DNA of 64,000 nucleotides from a virus. Positions 1-6,830 of this stretch are shown here, piece after piece (within the stretch, counting starts at the first letter, position 1; each line of letters begins with the position of its first letter). Where the stretch lies: positions 55,576-119,575 of the IMG/VR virus record IMGVR_UViG_3300046665_000305. The stretch is one strand, 5' to 3'. Both the position numbers and the translations under genes were made by a program. The notes below the pieces were generated by a model. That model had not been told where the DNA came from. It searched no databases and was given only the letters and a program-made list of their open reading frames with translations.

Positions 1-113
1 TCGATGACGAAAGTGGTAGCGCCTTCACCACGCTTGGATATGAATCCAAGGAACAACTAATTAATGATCTTATCGCTGCTGGTATTGGCCATCGTCAAAT
101 TGACGAAATTTAA
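1..113 (+). CDS. 3' end of a truncated hypothetical gene
   Basis: The window opens inside this frame (first full codon at base 3), which runs 36 codons to a TAA. The visible C-terminus is acidic, then helical, and ends in RQIDEI. The start lies outside the window and no family is recognised. Confidence 0.7.
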   Translation, partial: DDESGSAFTTLGYESKEQLINDLIAAGIGHRQIDEI

Positions 114-178
114 TACTTGACTTGCGTTGAAGAATCATGTGTAGTGTCCTTCTAGTATATAACATAGGAGGACTTGCC

Positions 179-460
179 ATGAATAGAAAGATTGTAATGC
201 CGTTTGTCGTATTAGCCATCCCTTTACTAGGTTCGATGGCTTATGTCTACCGAGACAGTTTAGGCCTGCCGCAGACCGAAGAGGGTAGGACGCAGCAGAT
301 TGCGAAAAACATTTTCGACAACTGCGTCACCGAAATGCCTAAATATATGAAACAACTCCCGGTCTATAAGATCAACGAGGCGTGCTCCATCACTGCGATG
401 GATGAGGCAAAGAAGCAGTACGCCATCGAGAAGCTGACCGGCAAAAAAGGCCTGCTATAA
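179..460 (+). CDS. Small membrane-anchored hypothetical protein
   Basis: A 93-residue protein starting MNRKIV. This start is preferred over an ATG 42 bases upstream because AGGAGG sits about 7 nt before it. After a basic start, residues 5-22 are hydrophobic, so a signal anchor or signal peptide is likely. The soluble remainder has two Cys residues. The next gene begins at the base after its stop. Confidence 0.75.
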   Translation: MNRKIVMPFVVLAIPLLGSMAYVYRDSLGLPQTEEGRTQQIAKNIFDNCVTEMPKYMKQLPVYKINEACSITAMDEAKKQYAIEKLTGKKGLL

Positions 461-676
461 ATGGCGTTCAAGAAGATGTACCACGGCACGATGCTTGCCG
501 TGGGAAACGGGAAGCGAATAGTTATCAAGCATGACGGCACGATCAATCGCCAAGACTTGGATAAGCTGACGATGGAAGAATTATACATCGTGATGCGGGC
601 GTATTGCAGCGGTCGGATAAAGGAAGACATGATCGATCTTATCATGAAAGAAGTTGAAGCTCATGCCGAGTCTTGA
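461..676 (+). CDS. Hypothetical protein, 71 aa
   Basis: A small mixed-charge protein starting MAFKKMYHG. Its ATG follows the previous stop directly and its 3' end overlaps the next gene by 14 bases, an arrangement typical of translational coupling. No family recognised. Confidence 0.75.
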   Translation: MAFKKMYHGTMLAVGNGKRIVIKHDGTINRQDLDKLTMEELYIVMRAYCSGRIKEDMIDLIMKEVEAHAES

Positions 677-920
677 GGAAGACAGGGAGCTTATGGCCTT
701 CTTCCTTGGCGGTACGTGTCAGACCATAGTTATGGCATGCGAGGCTTTGGACCTAGACGAAAGTCTGGATTGGGAAGACGAGCTTTTAAACGCTCGCCCT
801 AGCATTGAGTGCTGCTCCGATTGCGGGTGGTGGATGGAAAGCGCCGTTCTCGAATTTATCGAGGATGGTAATGGAAAAGTTTTATGTGAAGAGTGTTTTA
901 AAGATTTTTATGAAGAATGA
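663..920 (+). CDS. Zinc-ribbon-like hypothetical protein
   Basis: An 85-residue acidic protein with a CCxDC group (Cys50, 51, 54) followed by CxxC (Cys75, 78). This spacing would bind one zinc ion in a small zinc ribbon. ATG at 663 is preferred over a TTG at 654; neither has a strong ribosome site, so coupling to the upstream gene is likely. Function unknown. Confidence 0.7.
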   Translation: MPSLEEDRELMAFFLGGTCQTIVMACEALDLDESLDWEDELLNARPSIECCSDCGWWMESAVLEFIEDGNGKVLCEECFKDFYEE

Positions 921-1098
921 ATTATTTGAATTAATTAAAGAATCTTGGGAAAATGCCTGCCGTAACGGTTATGGGCCTGAACTTACGGCGCTTCCTCTTG
1001 ATCGCAGAGTTGACGATATGATGGACTGTGACGCCTTAGTGGCTGAGTATCCAAGAGAAAATATTTTAAAAATTATGGAACAAATATTTAATGTCTAA
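910..1098 (+). CDS. Hypothetical protein, 62 aa
   Basis: Starts MKNELFELI at an ATG overlapping the end of the zinc-ribbon gene and runs into the next gene. A longer overlapping frame from 805 is rejected because its extra residues are only the upstream gene read out of frame. Predicted mostly helical; no family recognised. Confidence 0.7.
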   Translation: MKNELFELIKESWENACRNGYGPELTALPLDRRVDDMMDCDALVAEYPRENILKIMEQIFNV

Positions 1099-1378
1099 AG
1101 CAGAAATTGAAAAACTACTAGAACAAGCCCTGTCTCTTATTACTGAGGCAGAAGAAATTGCAAACAGTACCGGCGAAACCTTTCATTTCGATTTAGCCTA
1201 CGGCATGGGCGGTACATATTATCCAGAGCGTATGTCTAAGGATGACGCACTGGCACTTCTAAGGTCGGGCAAGGACCTTAGCGCGGAACAGCGTAAAAAT
1301 ATTGCCAAAATAATTGACGAAGATGACAACAATTATTACAACCGAAGCGGTTGGGTATCTTCATCATCCATGTGCTAA
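1091..1378 (+). CDS. Hypothetical protein, paralogue of the next gene
   Basis: A 95-residue protein with a helical N-terminus. The C-terminal half has the pattern ALxLLRSGxxLxxEQRxxIAxxI followed by a Gly-Trp and a Ser-rich tail ending in Cys. The 45-residue protein downstream repeats this half, so the pair looks like a duplication. Molecular role unknown. Confidence 0.75.
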   Translation: MSKAEIEKLLEQALSLITEAEEIANSTGETFHFDLAYGMGGTYYPERMSKDDALALLRSGKDLSAEQRKNIAKIIDEDDNNYYNRSGWVSSSSMC

Positions 1379-1405
1379 CATTAACTTTTAAAAAGGAAAT
1401 ATATT

Positions 1406-1543
1406 ATGACAAAGACTGAAGCCCTTGAACTACTTCGTTCCGGCGTAGAGCTTACCGAAGAGCAGCGCACCACTATCGCGGAAGCAATCGAAGACGCTGA
1501 ACTTTATGACGATTGGACTTCTTGGGAAGGCTCTAGCTGCTAA
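1406..1543 (+). CDS. Short paralogue of the upstream C-terminal domain
   Basis: A 45-residue protein (MTKTEALELLRSG...GSSC) preceded by AAAAGGAAA. It aligns with the C-terminal half of the gene at 1091 (LLRSG, LxxEQRxxIAxAI, Trp, terminal SSC). A stand-alone copy of that domain; function unknown. Confidence 0.75.
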   Translation: MTKTEALELLRSGVELTEEQRTTIAEAIEDAELYDDWTSWEGSSC

Positions 1544-1573
1544 AACCTTCCTCAAATTAATTTAAAGAAGGTT
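1544..1573 (+). promoter_or_regulatory. Intergenic hairpin of the CTTCCTCAAAT family
   Basis: Arms AACCTTC and GAAGGTT close an A/T-rich inner stem with internal mismatches. It follows the stop codon at 1543 and precedes the ribosome site of the next gene. Similar hairpins lie at 4785, 5443, 14719, 22134, 42531 and 50600. Possibly a processing or stability element. Confidence 0.5.
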
Positions 1574-1590
1574 ATTAAAGGAGTAATGTT

Positions 1591-2469
1591 ATGCTTTTAG
1601 TCGGTTCTCAAGCATTTGATTTCGGTCGGGTCCCTAGTGATATCGACTATATCGCAACTCCCGGTGAGTTAGAACTTTTTAAAGAAGTAAATAGTGATAA
1701 AATCGTTCTCGTCAAGCCTACAAAATTTGGCGAGACGATTTTCATGCAAGGGTCTGATCCGGTGGAATTTGACACGTCGGAAACGGGTCAAGAATTAATG
1801 TTTATAAGCGATAAGGATTACGATTTAGCTCGTCTTCAACACGATGGGCATTTGATCGCTGAGCCTAATCTGCTTCTGACACTTAAAATGTCGCATAGGT
1901 TTCTTAAAAATAGCCCTCATTTTCTTAAAACTATGAAAGATATCTGGTACTTGAGAATGCTTGGAGCTACAGTTCCTGAAAGTCTGACAGATTGGCTCAA
2001 GCGCCGATCCAAAGTGACTTACGATTACGGTCATCCTAGTTTAAAGAGAAATAAAGAAAACTTTTTCAGTAATGATGAAGTTCCTTATATCTACGATCAT
2101 GATACGATTCATGAATCTGTAAAAACATTCTCGACGCCTGCATTCGAACTTATTAAAGATGATGCAGCGGAAGTGTTTTGCTCGAAAGAGAAATTCATGG
2201 CTCAGCCTGAAGAGATTAAGCTAGCTACTGTTTTAGAGGAAAGCCTGACGCTCGCGCTAGAACGTAGCCAAATTCCGTTTAATTTTGAGCCTGATCGGTA
2301 TAAGTCATTTACTACAGCGCTTGAAAAAGTGTGCACCAGCATTGCCTCTGGTTGGTGGCGGACCTACGCATGGGAAAATTACTTTACCGTGTTAGAAATG
2401 TATAACGAAAATTATGTTGACCGCTTTAAAACAGCACTCTCAGAAGGTATTATTAAACCTTATGCGTAA
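1591..2469 (+). CDS. Nucleotidyltransferase-fold phage protein
   Basis: A 292-residue protein whose N-terminus has a nucleotidyltransferase-like signature: GSQAF, then SDIDY (residues ~6-22), the hG[GS]xAxxx...DhDh pattern, with an Asp further on in the VEFDT region. The middle has a conserved-looking stretch around DYGHPSLKRNKENFF. I recall similar nucleotidyltransferase/AbiEii-like proteins in large phages. Substrate unknown. AAAGGAG precedes the ATG. Confidence 0.75.
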   Translation: MLLVGSQAFDFGRVPSDIDYIATPGELELFKEVNSDKIVLVKPTKFGETIFMQGSDPVEFDTSETGQELMFISDKDYDLARLQHDGHLIAEPNLLLTLKMSHRFLKNSPHFLKTMKDIWYLRMLGATVPESLTDWLKRRSKVTYDYGHPSLKRNKENFFSNDEVPYIYDHDTIHESVKTFSTPAFELIKDDAAEVFCSKEKFMAQPEEIKLATVLEESLTLALERSQIPFNFEPDRYKSFTTALEKVCTSIASGWWRTYAWENYFTVLEMYNENYVDRFKTALSEGIIKPYA

Positions 2470-2626
2470 TATTTTACCTGTTGTTGGAATTACTATATTC
2501 ATTATTCTCGCCGGTTTCGGTCTCTATGCCAAAGGCGTAGCGAGTTACCACTGCGGACTAGGTAATTCTATTCTCTTTGGAAAGAACGTTGTTTGGGCCT
2601 ATTACATGGGATATTGTGATAAGTGA
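2462..2626 (+). CDS. Single-pass membrane protein, 54 aa
   Basis: The ATG overlaps the last codons of the nucleotidyltransferase gene. Residues 3-22 (ILPVVGITIFIILAGFGL) form a clear membrane helix, followed by a short tail with two Cys. Small phage membrane proteins of this kind are often host-directed; no family recognised. Confidence 0.7.
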   Translation: MRNILPVVGITIFIILAGFGLYAKGVASYHCGLGNSILFGKNVVWAYYMGYCDK

Positions 2627-2874
2627 CTAAAATCATTCATGTCAACAGACATTTCATCGCAGCAAATGCAAAAGATGGTGGAAATAGGCCTGTCTATACC
2701 ATTAAGGACCGAGGCAAGACGAGATACGCCAGAGAAGTCATTATCGATGGCCCATCTAAACTAGTTTATGATGGCTCACAGCTTAATTGTGGCGCTAGGG
2801 CGTGGATCGAAACTGATTCAAATCTAATTCTTGTAGACGAGATGAGCTTCGCGGAAGCCAAACTAAATGACTAA
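2623..2874 (+). CDS. Hypothetical protein, 83 aa (GTG start)
   Basis: The GTG start overlaps the preceding stop in a GTGA arrangement. The protein looks beta-rich and moderately basic. It ends 8 bases inside the next gene. No family recognised. Confidence 0.7.
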   Translation: MTKIIHVNRHFIAANAKDGGNRPVYTIKDRGKTRYAREVIIDGPSKLVYDGSQLNCGARAWIETDSNLILVDEMSFAEAKLND

Positions 2875-3208
2875 ACAAGAAATCTTCGACACTATCTACC
2901 TCGGAATGAAATCTCAAGGCTTTCGTCAAAGCACTATAGGCTACGATTGTCGTTACAGAAATAAACGAAGAAAGTTAAAGTGCGTCGGAGGTTGGTTAAT
3001 TCCAGATGAAGTGTATTCGGCTCGAAAAATGGAAGGTTTAACCATTAGGGAACTTGACTTTTTTATGGGAATGGAGCATTTAGATTTCATTGAAGAAGCT
3101 CAAGAGATTCACGATGAATCAATGATGATTGAGGAAATGCGTTGGAGGCTTCAAAAGTTAGCTCAGCGCCACAAATTGGAGATTCCAGATGACACAATTT
3201 TCGAATGA
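2867..3208 (+). CDS. Hypothetical protein, first of a tandem pair
   Basis: A 113-residue protein. N-terminus QEIFDTIYLGMKSQGF, then CRYR, a basic stretch with a Cys, GGWLIPDEVY, and a helical C-terminus. The next gene repeats this order, so the two arose by tandem duplication. Overlaps its copy by 20 bases. Function unknown. Confidence 0.75.
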   Translation: MTKQEIFDTIYLGMKSQGFRQSTIGYDCRYRNKRRKLKCVGGWLIPDEVYSARKMEGLTIRELDFFMGMEHLDFIEEAQEIHDESMMIEEMRWRLQKLAQRHKLEIPDDTIFE

Positions 3209-3569
3209 ACAAGAACTTTTTGACGCGGTGTTTACCGCTCTTGAGAAGCAGGGTTTTATCAAGTCTGTCGTGCCTGAGCAGGTAGATGAGATGTGGGACA
3301 TTGATCCAAGTTTTGTTCAGTGCAGGTATCGAGGCGCTAATGGCTGCCGCTGCGCTGCGGGGCATATCCTTCCAGATGCTGATTACAAAGAAGAATTTGA
3401 AAGGATATCTGTTAATGGCGTGAAGTACTTTGTGAATAATCTTTCCGACCAACAACTCACACTTATTCGTGAGCTACAGCAGGCTCATGATTTTGCCAAA
3501 AGCCCCGAAGATATGAAACAACGCCTCATTGGGGCAGCGCGGTATGCAGGCTTGGCTGTACCAGCTTAA
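3189..3569 (+). CDS. Hypothetical protein, second of a tandem pair
   Basis: A 126-residue protein parallel to the previous one: QELFDAVFTALEKQGF, CRYRGANGCRCAAGHILPDADY. It has one more Cys, and the shared Cys positions could bind metal. Last gene before a 196-base intergenic region. Confidence 0.75.
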   Translation: MTQFSNEQELFDAVFTALEKQGFIKSVVPEQVDEMWDIDPSFVQCRYRGANGCRCAAGHILPDADYKEEFERISVNGVKYFVNNLSDQQLTLIRELQQAHDFAKSPEDMKQRLIGAARYAGLAVPA

Positions 3570-3765
3570 GACGACGTGACGAAAGAAACTGTTACAACTC
3601 TCGTCACGTCGCCCCGCTCGCTTCTCCCTTAGATACTCCTCTCAAAGTAGTAACTGACCTAAAACTACTACTTTGATTACTGAGAAATACTAAGGAAGCC
3701 CTCAAATTGTCATGTATCAAGATGTGTAACACACCATTAATAATTGATCAAGGCGGTATTTATAT
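3570..3765 (+). other. Intergenic region with two perfect hairpins
   Basis: Two 11-bp stems: 3572-3582 with 3601-3611 (CGACGTGACGA, 18-nt loop) and 3642-3652 with 3666-3676 (TCAAAGTAGTA, 13-nt loop). Neither has a U-run, so they are not classic terminators. Further on, TTGTCA and ATGTGTAACA could be a weak promoter for the next gene. No coding potential seen. Confidence 0.6.
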
Positions 3766-4164
3766 ATGACTATTCCTATTAGTAAAAGATTTCCTTCAGA
3801 CCAGCATTTTGCCGTCGTTCTGTTTGACACGAATATTGGTTGTGATGGCGAGGGATGGTGGAACGGTGATAATGCTGTGAATTATCTTGTCATGACATAT
3901 GAAGAGATCGTTCAGTGGGTAGCAAAAAACAAAGATAGAAAATTTAAAGTTGTCGAAGTTTACCCTATGACGGTTGAGATTCCTGAGCCTGTTGTTATTA
4001 GTACTAAGCCTTATGAAATGCCTCCTCATTTAGTAGAAATGAAGAACGAAGTTCTGGACCAAGCAAGAGAATATGCTAAGTTGCAACGCGAAAGATTGGA
4101 TAGCATTCAAGACCCTGTCATGAAGGCTGCGTTGATCAAAGATTTAAAAAAAGAGGGTTGGTGA
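3766..4164 (+). CDS. Hypothetical protein, 132 aa
   Basis: N-terminal half beta-rich (FAVVLFDTNIG, GEGWWNGDNAVNY), C-terminal half a long charged helix. The stop overlaps the next start by one base. First gene after the double-hairpin intergenic region. No family recognised. Confidence 0.75.
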   Translation: MTIPISKRFPSDQHFAVVLFDTNIGCDGEGWWNGDNAVNYLVMTYEEIVQWVAKNKDRKFKVVEVYPMTVEIPEPVVISTKPYEMPPHLVEMKNEVLDQAREYAKLQRERLDSIQDPVMKAALIKDLKKEGW

Positions 4165-4745
4165 TGGATTTTAGAGTAGGTGATAGAGTTAAATTGGTTC
4201 AGCGGCGCGATCTTTACGGTGAAACTATTCCTGATATAGCTAATGAATGGAAGCTCGATACGCCTTACATCATTTCGGCGATTAATAATCGTAACACTTG
4301 GTTAGGCCCTAATTATGCCTTTCAAGGCACATGGGATTGCGTGAACTTTGAGGGTCTTGAAGGTTACTGGTTCAGGAGCGACGATCTTGAGTACGCGGCT
4401 GAGCCGGGAACTTATTGCTCACTAGGCGGTGAGAAAGTCTATTTCGTTGGCGTCGATCCTAATAATTCTGAGCTTGCTGTGATCATTGATCATGAGCGCG
4501 ATGTGACGCGGTGCTATATCCACAACTTCATGCCGTGGCGCGAGCCGCCTAAGAAGGTCGTAGGTTACGCTGTTGTGGTGCGAGGCGCAATCAAGACCAA
4601 AGAATTATTTTTCTTGGAAAATATTCAAGATACAGAAAAAGAAGCGCATGAAGTTTTTGAGCGTGAAAATGATGGCTCAATTGAATTAGTTGAAATTTTA
4701 AAAATTGAATATGAAGAAAAATCTGAAAAACCTGTTGACATTTGA
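4164..4745 (+). CDS. Hypothetical protein, 193 aa
   Basis: Starts MDFRVGDRVKLVQ, reminiscent of a small beta-barrel start (VGDxV) but not diagnostic. ATG at 4164 overlaps the previous TGA and is preferred to an upstream TTG. The C-terminus is acidic and overlaps the promoter of the RNA cluster. No family recognised. Confidence 0.75.
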   Translation: MDFRVGDRVKLVQRRDLYGETIPDIANEWKLDTPYIISAINNRNTWLGPNYAFQGTWDCVNFEGLEGYWFRSDDLEYAAEPGTYCSLGGEKVYFVGVDPNNSELAVIIDHERDVTRCYIHNFMPWREPPKKVVGYAVVVRGAIKTKELFFLENIQDTEKEAHEVFERENDGSIELVEILKIEYEEKSEKPVDI

Positions 4746-4763
4746 TACGGAATGTCTTAGATA
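4735..4763 (+). promoter_or_regulatory. Promoter of the insertion-bearing tRNA cluster
   Basis: TTGACA, 17 bp, TAGATA. The -35 lies in the end of the upstream gene and the -10 about 50 bp before the first tRNA acceptor stem. It gives the cluster its own transcript. Confidence 0.7.
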
Positions 4764-4784
4764 GGAATAACAAGATAACTAAAT

Positions 4785-4808
4785 CTTCCTCAACTGTTGT
4801 TGAAGAAG
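4785..4808 (+). promoter_or_regulatory. Leader hairpin with C-A mismatch
   Basis: CTTC-C-TCAAC pairs with GTTGA-A-GAAG around a TGTT loop, with one internal C-A mismatch. It lies between the promoter and the tRNA cluster and belongs to the hairpin family noted at 1544. Confidence 0.55.
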
Positions 4809-4813
4809 TTTAA

Positions 4814-5063
4814 CCAAGAGTAGCTCCAAAGTATGCCTTGTGTCAAAAGGTAGCAGGTAGAGCACCACGACCTGATTTAGTGTAACGATGTGGCAAATCG
4901 TGTTACGACACTAAATAGAATTGGATAGGATACTGCCGCAGAACAGGATTAAGTAGTGGGTCAGATCAACTCATGAAAAAGACTTAGTACCGCGTCAGTA
5001 AAATTGAAAAGGATTGGGTAGAAAACGTGGGGGCTGGTGGTTCGAATCCATTCTCTTGGACCA
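4814..5063 (+). tRNA. tRNA-shaped gene with D-loop and anticodon-loop insertions
   Basis: All stems of a tRNA pair: acceptor CCAAGAG/CTCTTGG, D stem GCTC/GAGC, anticodon stem CCACG (4865-4869)/CGTGG (5026-5030), 5-nt variable loop, T stem GGTGG/CCATT with loop TTCGAAT, then A and an encoded CCA. The anticodon loop is 156 nt instead of 7, and the D loop 33 nt instead of about 8. The insertion starts ACCTGATT, which can pair (with wobbles) with GATTGGGT near its end. It also holds a long hairpin (TTTAGTGT...ACACTAAA). I see no group I intron core. The anticodon cannot be assigned safely; if the loop is the seven 3'-most residues it would read GAA without U33. Confidence 0.75.
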
Positions 5064-5218
5064 GTTTGCCGAAAGGCTACGAGTAACGCCGGTTCAATTC
5101 CGGCTCGCTAATCGAGGTTTGGTAAGGAAAAGTAGGGTTCAAGTCCCTACCGAAGCGGCACATGCCGCAGGACCGGACGGTTCCGGGGATTTGGCAGTCT
5201 GGAAAGACAGACACATTG
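5064..5218 (+). ncRNA. Multi-hairpin spacer RNA with two T-arm-like hairpins
   Basis: Six consecutive stem-loops: GCC-GAAA-GGC (5068-5077), GCCGG-TTCAATT-CCGGC (5088-5104), GTAGGG-TTCAAGT-CCCTAC (5132-5150), GCGGC-ACAT-GCCGC (5155-5168), CCGGA-CGGT-TCCGG (5073+100 to 5086+100, i.e. 5173-5186) and GTCTG-GAAAGA-CAGAC (5197-5212). The second and third have 7-nt TTCRANT-like loops as in tRNA T arms. I find no matching 5' acceptor strands or CCA. They may be parts of further rearranged tRNAs, or a separate structured RNA. Confidence 0.5.
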
Positions 5219-5442
5219 CCGGGGTTAGCTCAGCTGGTAGAGCACTGTGAGCCTGATTCATTTCGACTGGCTTGATCACCGATAGAAGTGAATTGAACCT
5301 GAGATGAGTCGATAACATGAAAGGAATGAAGTAATGAGAGTAATTAACTCAAGAACCGGCCCAAGTAATGTTGGAGATGATTTGAAGGGGATAAGGGGTG
5401 AAACTACAGGTGTCGGGGGTTCGAATCCTTCACCTCGGACCA
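5219..5442 (+). tRNA. tRNA-shaped gene with ~148-nt anticodon-loop insertion
   Basis: Acceptor CCGGGGT/ACCTCGG, D arm GCTC-AGCTGGTA-GAGC (normal), anticodon stem CTGTG (5245-5249)/TACAG (5405-5409), variable GTGTC, T stem GGGGG/CCTTC with loop TTCGAAT, then A and CCA. Between the anticodon stem halves are 155 nt instead of 7. The insertion shares its ends with that of the first gene: CCTGATT at the 5' side and a GAA-GGGGAT-GGGT-GAAA-like 3' side. If the seven 3'-most residues (GTGAAAC) form the loop, the anticodon is GAA (Phe) with U33 and A37 in place. Confidence 0.78.
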
Positions 5443-5469
5443 TTCTTCCTCCATTAATGGAGGGAAGAA
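5443..5469 (+). promoter_or_regulatory. Hairpin over the methyltransferase start
   Basis: TTCTTCC-TCCAT pairs with ATGGA-GGGAAGAA, beginning one base after the CCA of the second tRNA. The proposed ATG (5457) and a GGAGGG stretch lie inside the stem, so it could end or process the tRNA transcript and also mask the start codon. Confidence 0.55.
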
Positions 5470-5951
5470 CTAATTTACAAGCAACGAACACGCCGTCATG
5501 GCTCGCCGCCGATATGGCAGCGCTTGCGGATATCATAATTCATGACAGGGTACTTGAACCTAGCGCTGGAACTGGCGCTATCGTGGAAGCTGTTAGTGTC
5601 TACGCTCAAAACATCACGGCGATAGAGCTTAACAAGCCTATGTTCGCTGAATTGGTGGAATCATATCCGTCTGTGGAATGTCTGAACACCAATTTCCTGA
5701 GATATAGTTTTGACAATCTGTTCGACCGCGTCGTCATGAATCCGCCGCACAAGAATTGTGTCGAGCATGTCAGACATGCGGCGGACCAACTTGCAGAAGG
5801 TGGCCGTCTCGTCGCCCTGCTCCATGCAACTTACTGTGACGAAATTTGTAAGATTCTCCCTGATGTAAGATTTTATCATTTACCTCGCGAAACGTTTGTG
5901 ATAGGAGATAACTACATCGAAGCAGTTATCGCGGTTTGGGACAAAATTTAA
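5457..5951 (+). CDS. SAM-dependent N6-adenine-type methyltransferase
   Basis: A 164-residue Rossmann methyltransferase. Motif I is VLEPSAGTGAI (residues 32-42), an acidic residue ends the next strand (AIELN), and motif IV is NPPH (95-98), the NPP[YFH] loop that holds the target amino group. The N-terminal TPSWLAADMA helix matches small phage adenine methyltransferases. Target (DNA or RNA) cannot be told. Upstream in-frame codons overlap the tRNA and are excluded. No clear Shine-Dalgarno; the start lies in a hairpin. Confidence 0.8.
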   Translation: MEGRTNLQATNTPSWLAADMAALADIIIHDRVLEPSAGTGAIVEAVSVYAQNITAIELNKPMFAELVESYPSVECLNTNFLRYSFDNLFDRVVMNPPHKNCVEHVRHAADQLAEGGRLVALLHATYCDEICKILPDVRFYHLPRETFVIGDNYIEAVIAVWDKI

Positions 5952-5962
5952 AGGAGGTTGAT

Positions 5963-6139
5963 ATGACGATGATTTCGTTCAAGTGCTATCTTAATGATGG
6001 CAATTCTTTCTCAGTTGCATTACCTGTTGTTCCTCAGACAGGAAACACTTTCTTTAAAAACAATGTTCGATATAAGGTCGTTGATGTTGTTTTTGAGCAC
6101 GACGATCCCGAAATTCAGCTATATGTCGAACTATCATGA
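5963..6139 (+). CDS. Hypothetical protein, 58 aa
   Basis: Start chosen at MTMISFK because AAAGGAGG lies just upstream; a longer frame from 5936 lacks this. Probably an all-beta fold. Overlaps the cupin gene by 4 bases (ATGA). No family recognised. Confidence 0.7.
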   Translation: MTMISFKCYLNDGNSFSVALPVVPQTGNTFFKNNVRYKVVDVVFEHDDPEIQLYVELS

Positions 6140-6609
6140 AAATCATCTGGAACCGTGCCGGTGGCCTTCCCGAATGTCCATATTTCCGGCTATGGGCCGT
6201 CCTGTTCAAGAAGTGGAGCGTTAGGCTTCACCAATGGCTCGGAGATGACGATCACCGTCATCCACACAATCATCCTTATTGGTTCGTTACTGTCGTGCTA
6301 CGAGGCGGCTATGACGATGTGACATACGAAACGATTGACAACGCTGTTCTGGTAAAAGACGTTGAACGGATGCGGGCCGGAATGATTCGGTTTAGGCCAG
6401 CCGATCACATGCATTCGGTTCAAAACGTCAGACCTAATACGTGGACCTTTCTCATCACTGGTGCTCCAATGTTTCGTTGGGGATTCCTTGTCAAGGGGAA
6501 AATCATTAAGAGAGATAAATATTTCGCGGTGCACGGTCATCATCCTTGCGATGGAACGGGCGAGGGAGTTAGGCTGAAGCCGGATGGGACAAGGATTAGT
6601 GATGCTTAA
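6136..6609 (+). CDS. Cupin-like metal-binding protein
   Basis: A 157-residue protein with a His-rich motif HRHPHNHPYW (residues ~39-48), an expected first cupin metal site, and HMHSV further on as the second. Beta-rich throughout with a late HGHHP. Cupins bind a metal in a beta-barrel and include isomerases, dioxygenases and pure binding proteins; substrate unknown here. Confidence 0.7.
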   Translation: MKIIWNRAGGLPECPYFRLWAVLFKKWSVRLHQWLGDDDHRHPHNHPYWFVTVVLRGGYDDVTYETIDNAVLVKDVERMRAGMIRFRPADHMHSVQNVRPNTWTFLITGAPMFRWGFLVKGKIIKRDKYFAVHGHHPCDGTGEGVRLKPDGTRISDA

Positions 6610-6814
6610 CACCAAAAATGTCAGGAAATTCATCGCGATTCGCAACAAGGCGAGGCTACATTCGAATCTCCAATTCAGCATTGATCTGAGAGCGGCGGGG
6701 CTAGAGATGGCCGACCTAGGCAAACCAGTCGTGACAGGGATAGGCAACTATGAATGGAACCTTGGTAGGATAGGAACGTTGGTTGAGTGTAACGGTCACA
6801 TGAGCTTGGAGTAG
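6602..6814 (+). CDS. Hypothetical protein, 70 aa
   Basis: Starts MLNTKNVRKFIAIRN, basic. ATG at 6602 lies within the end of the cupin gene; the longer start at 6584 only extends over that gene. No family recognised. Confidence 0.65.
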   Translation: MLNTKNVRKFIAIRNKARLHSNLQFSIDLRAAGLEMADLGKPVVTGIGNYEWNLGRIGTLVECNGHMSLE

Positions 6815-6830
6815 CAGAAGGAGACACGCT

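Noticed and set aside
4870-5025. Group I intron in the first odd tRNA
   Set aside because: At ~149 nt it is shorter than known bacterial tRNA group I introns, and I could not find a P/Q/R/S core or the usual guanosine-binding segment by eye.
4814-5442. tmRNA or two-piece tmRNA
   Set aside because: Both genes have D stems, anticodon stems and normal variable loops, and I see no tag-peptide frame ending in Ala-Ala.
5334-5456. N-terminal extension of the methyltransferase
   Set aside because: It overlaps the second tRNA's insertion and 3' half; the family's conserved region starts after Met at 5457.
5014-5536. Open frames over the odd tRNAs on both strands
   Set aside because: They cover paired tRNA stems, lack ribosome sites, and their sequences are translations of RNA structure.
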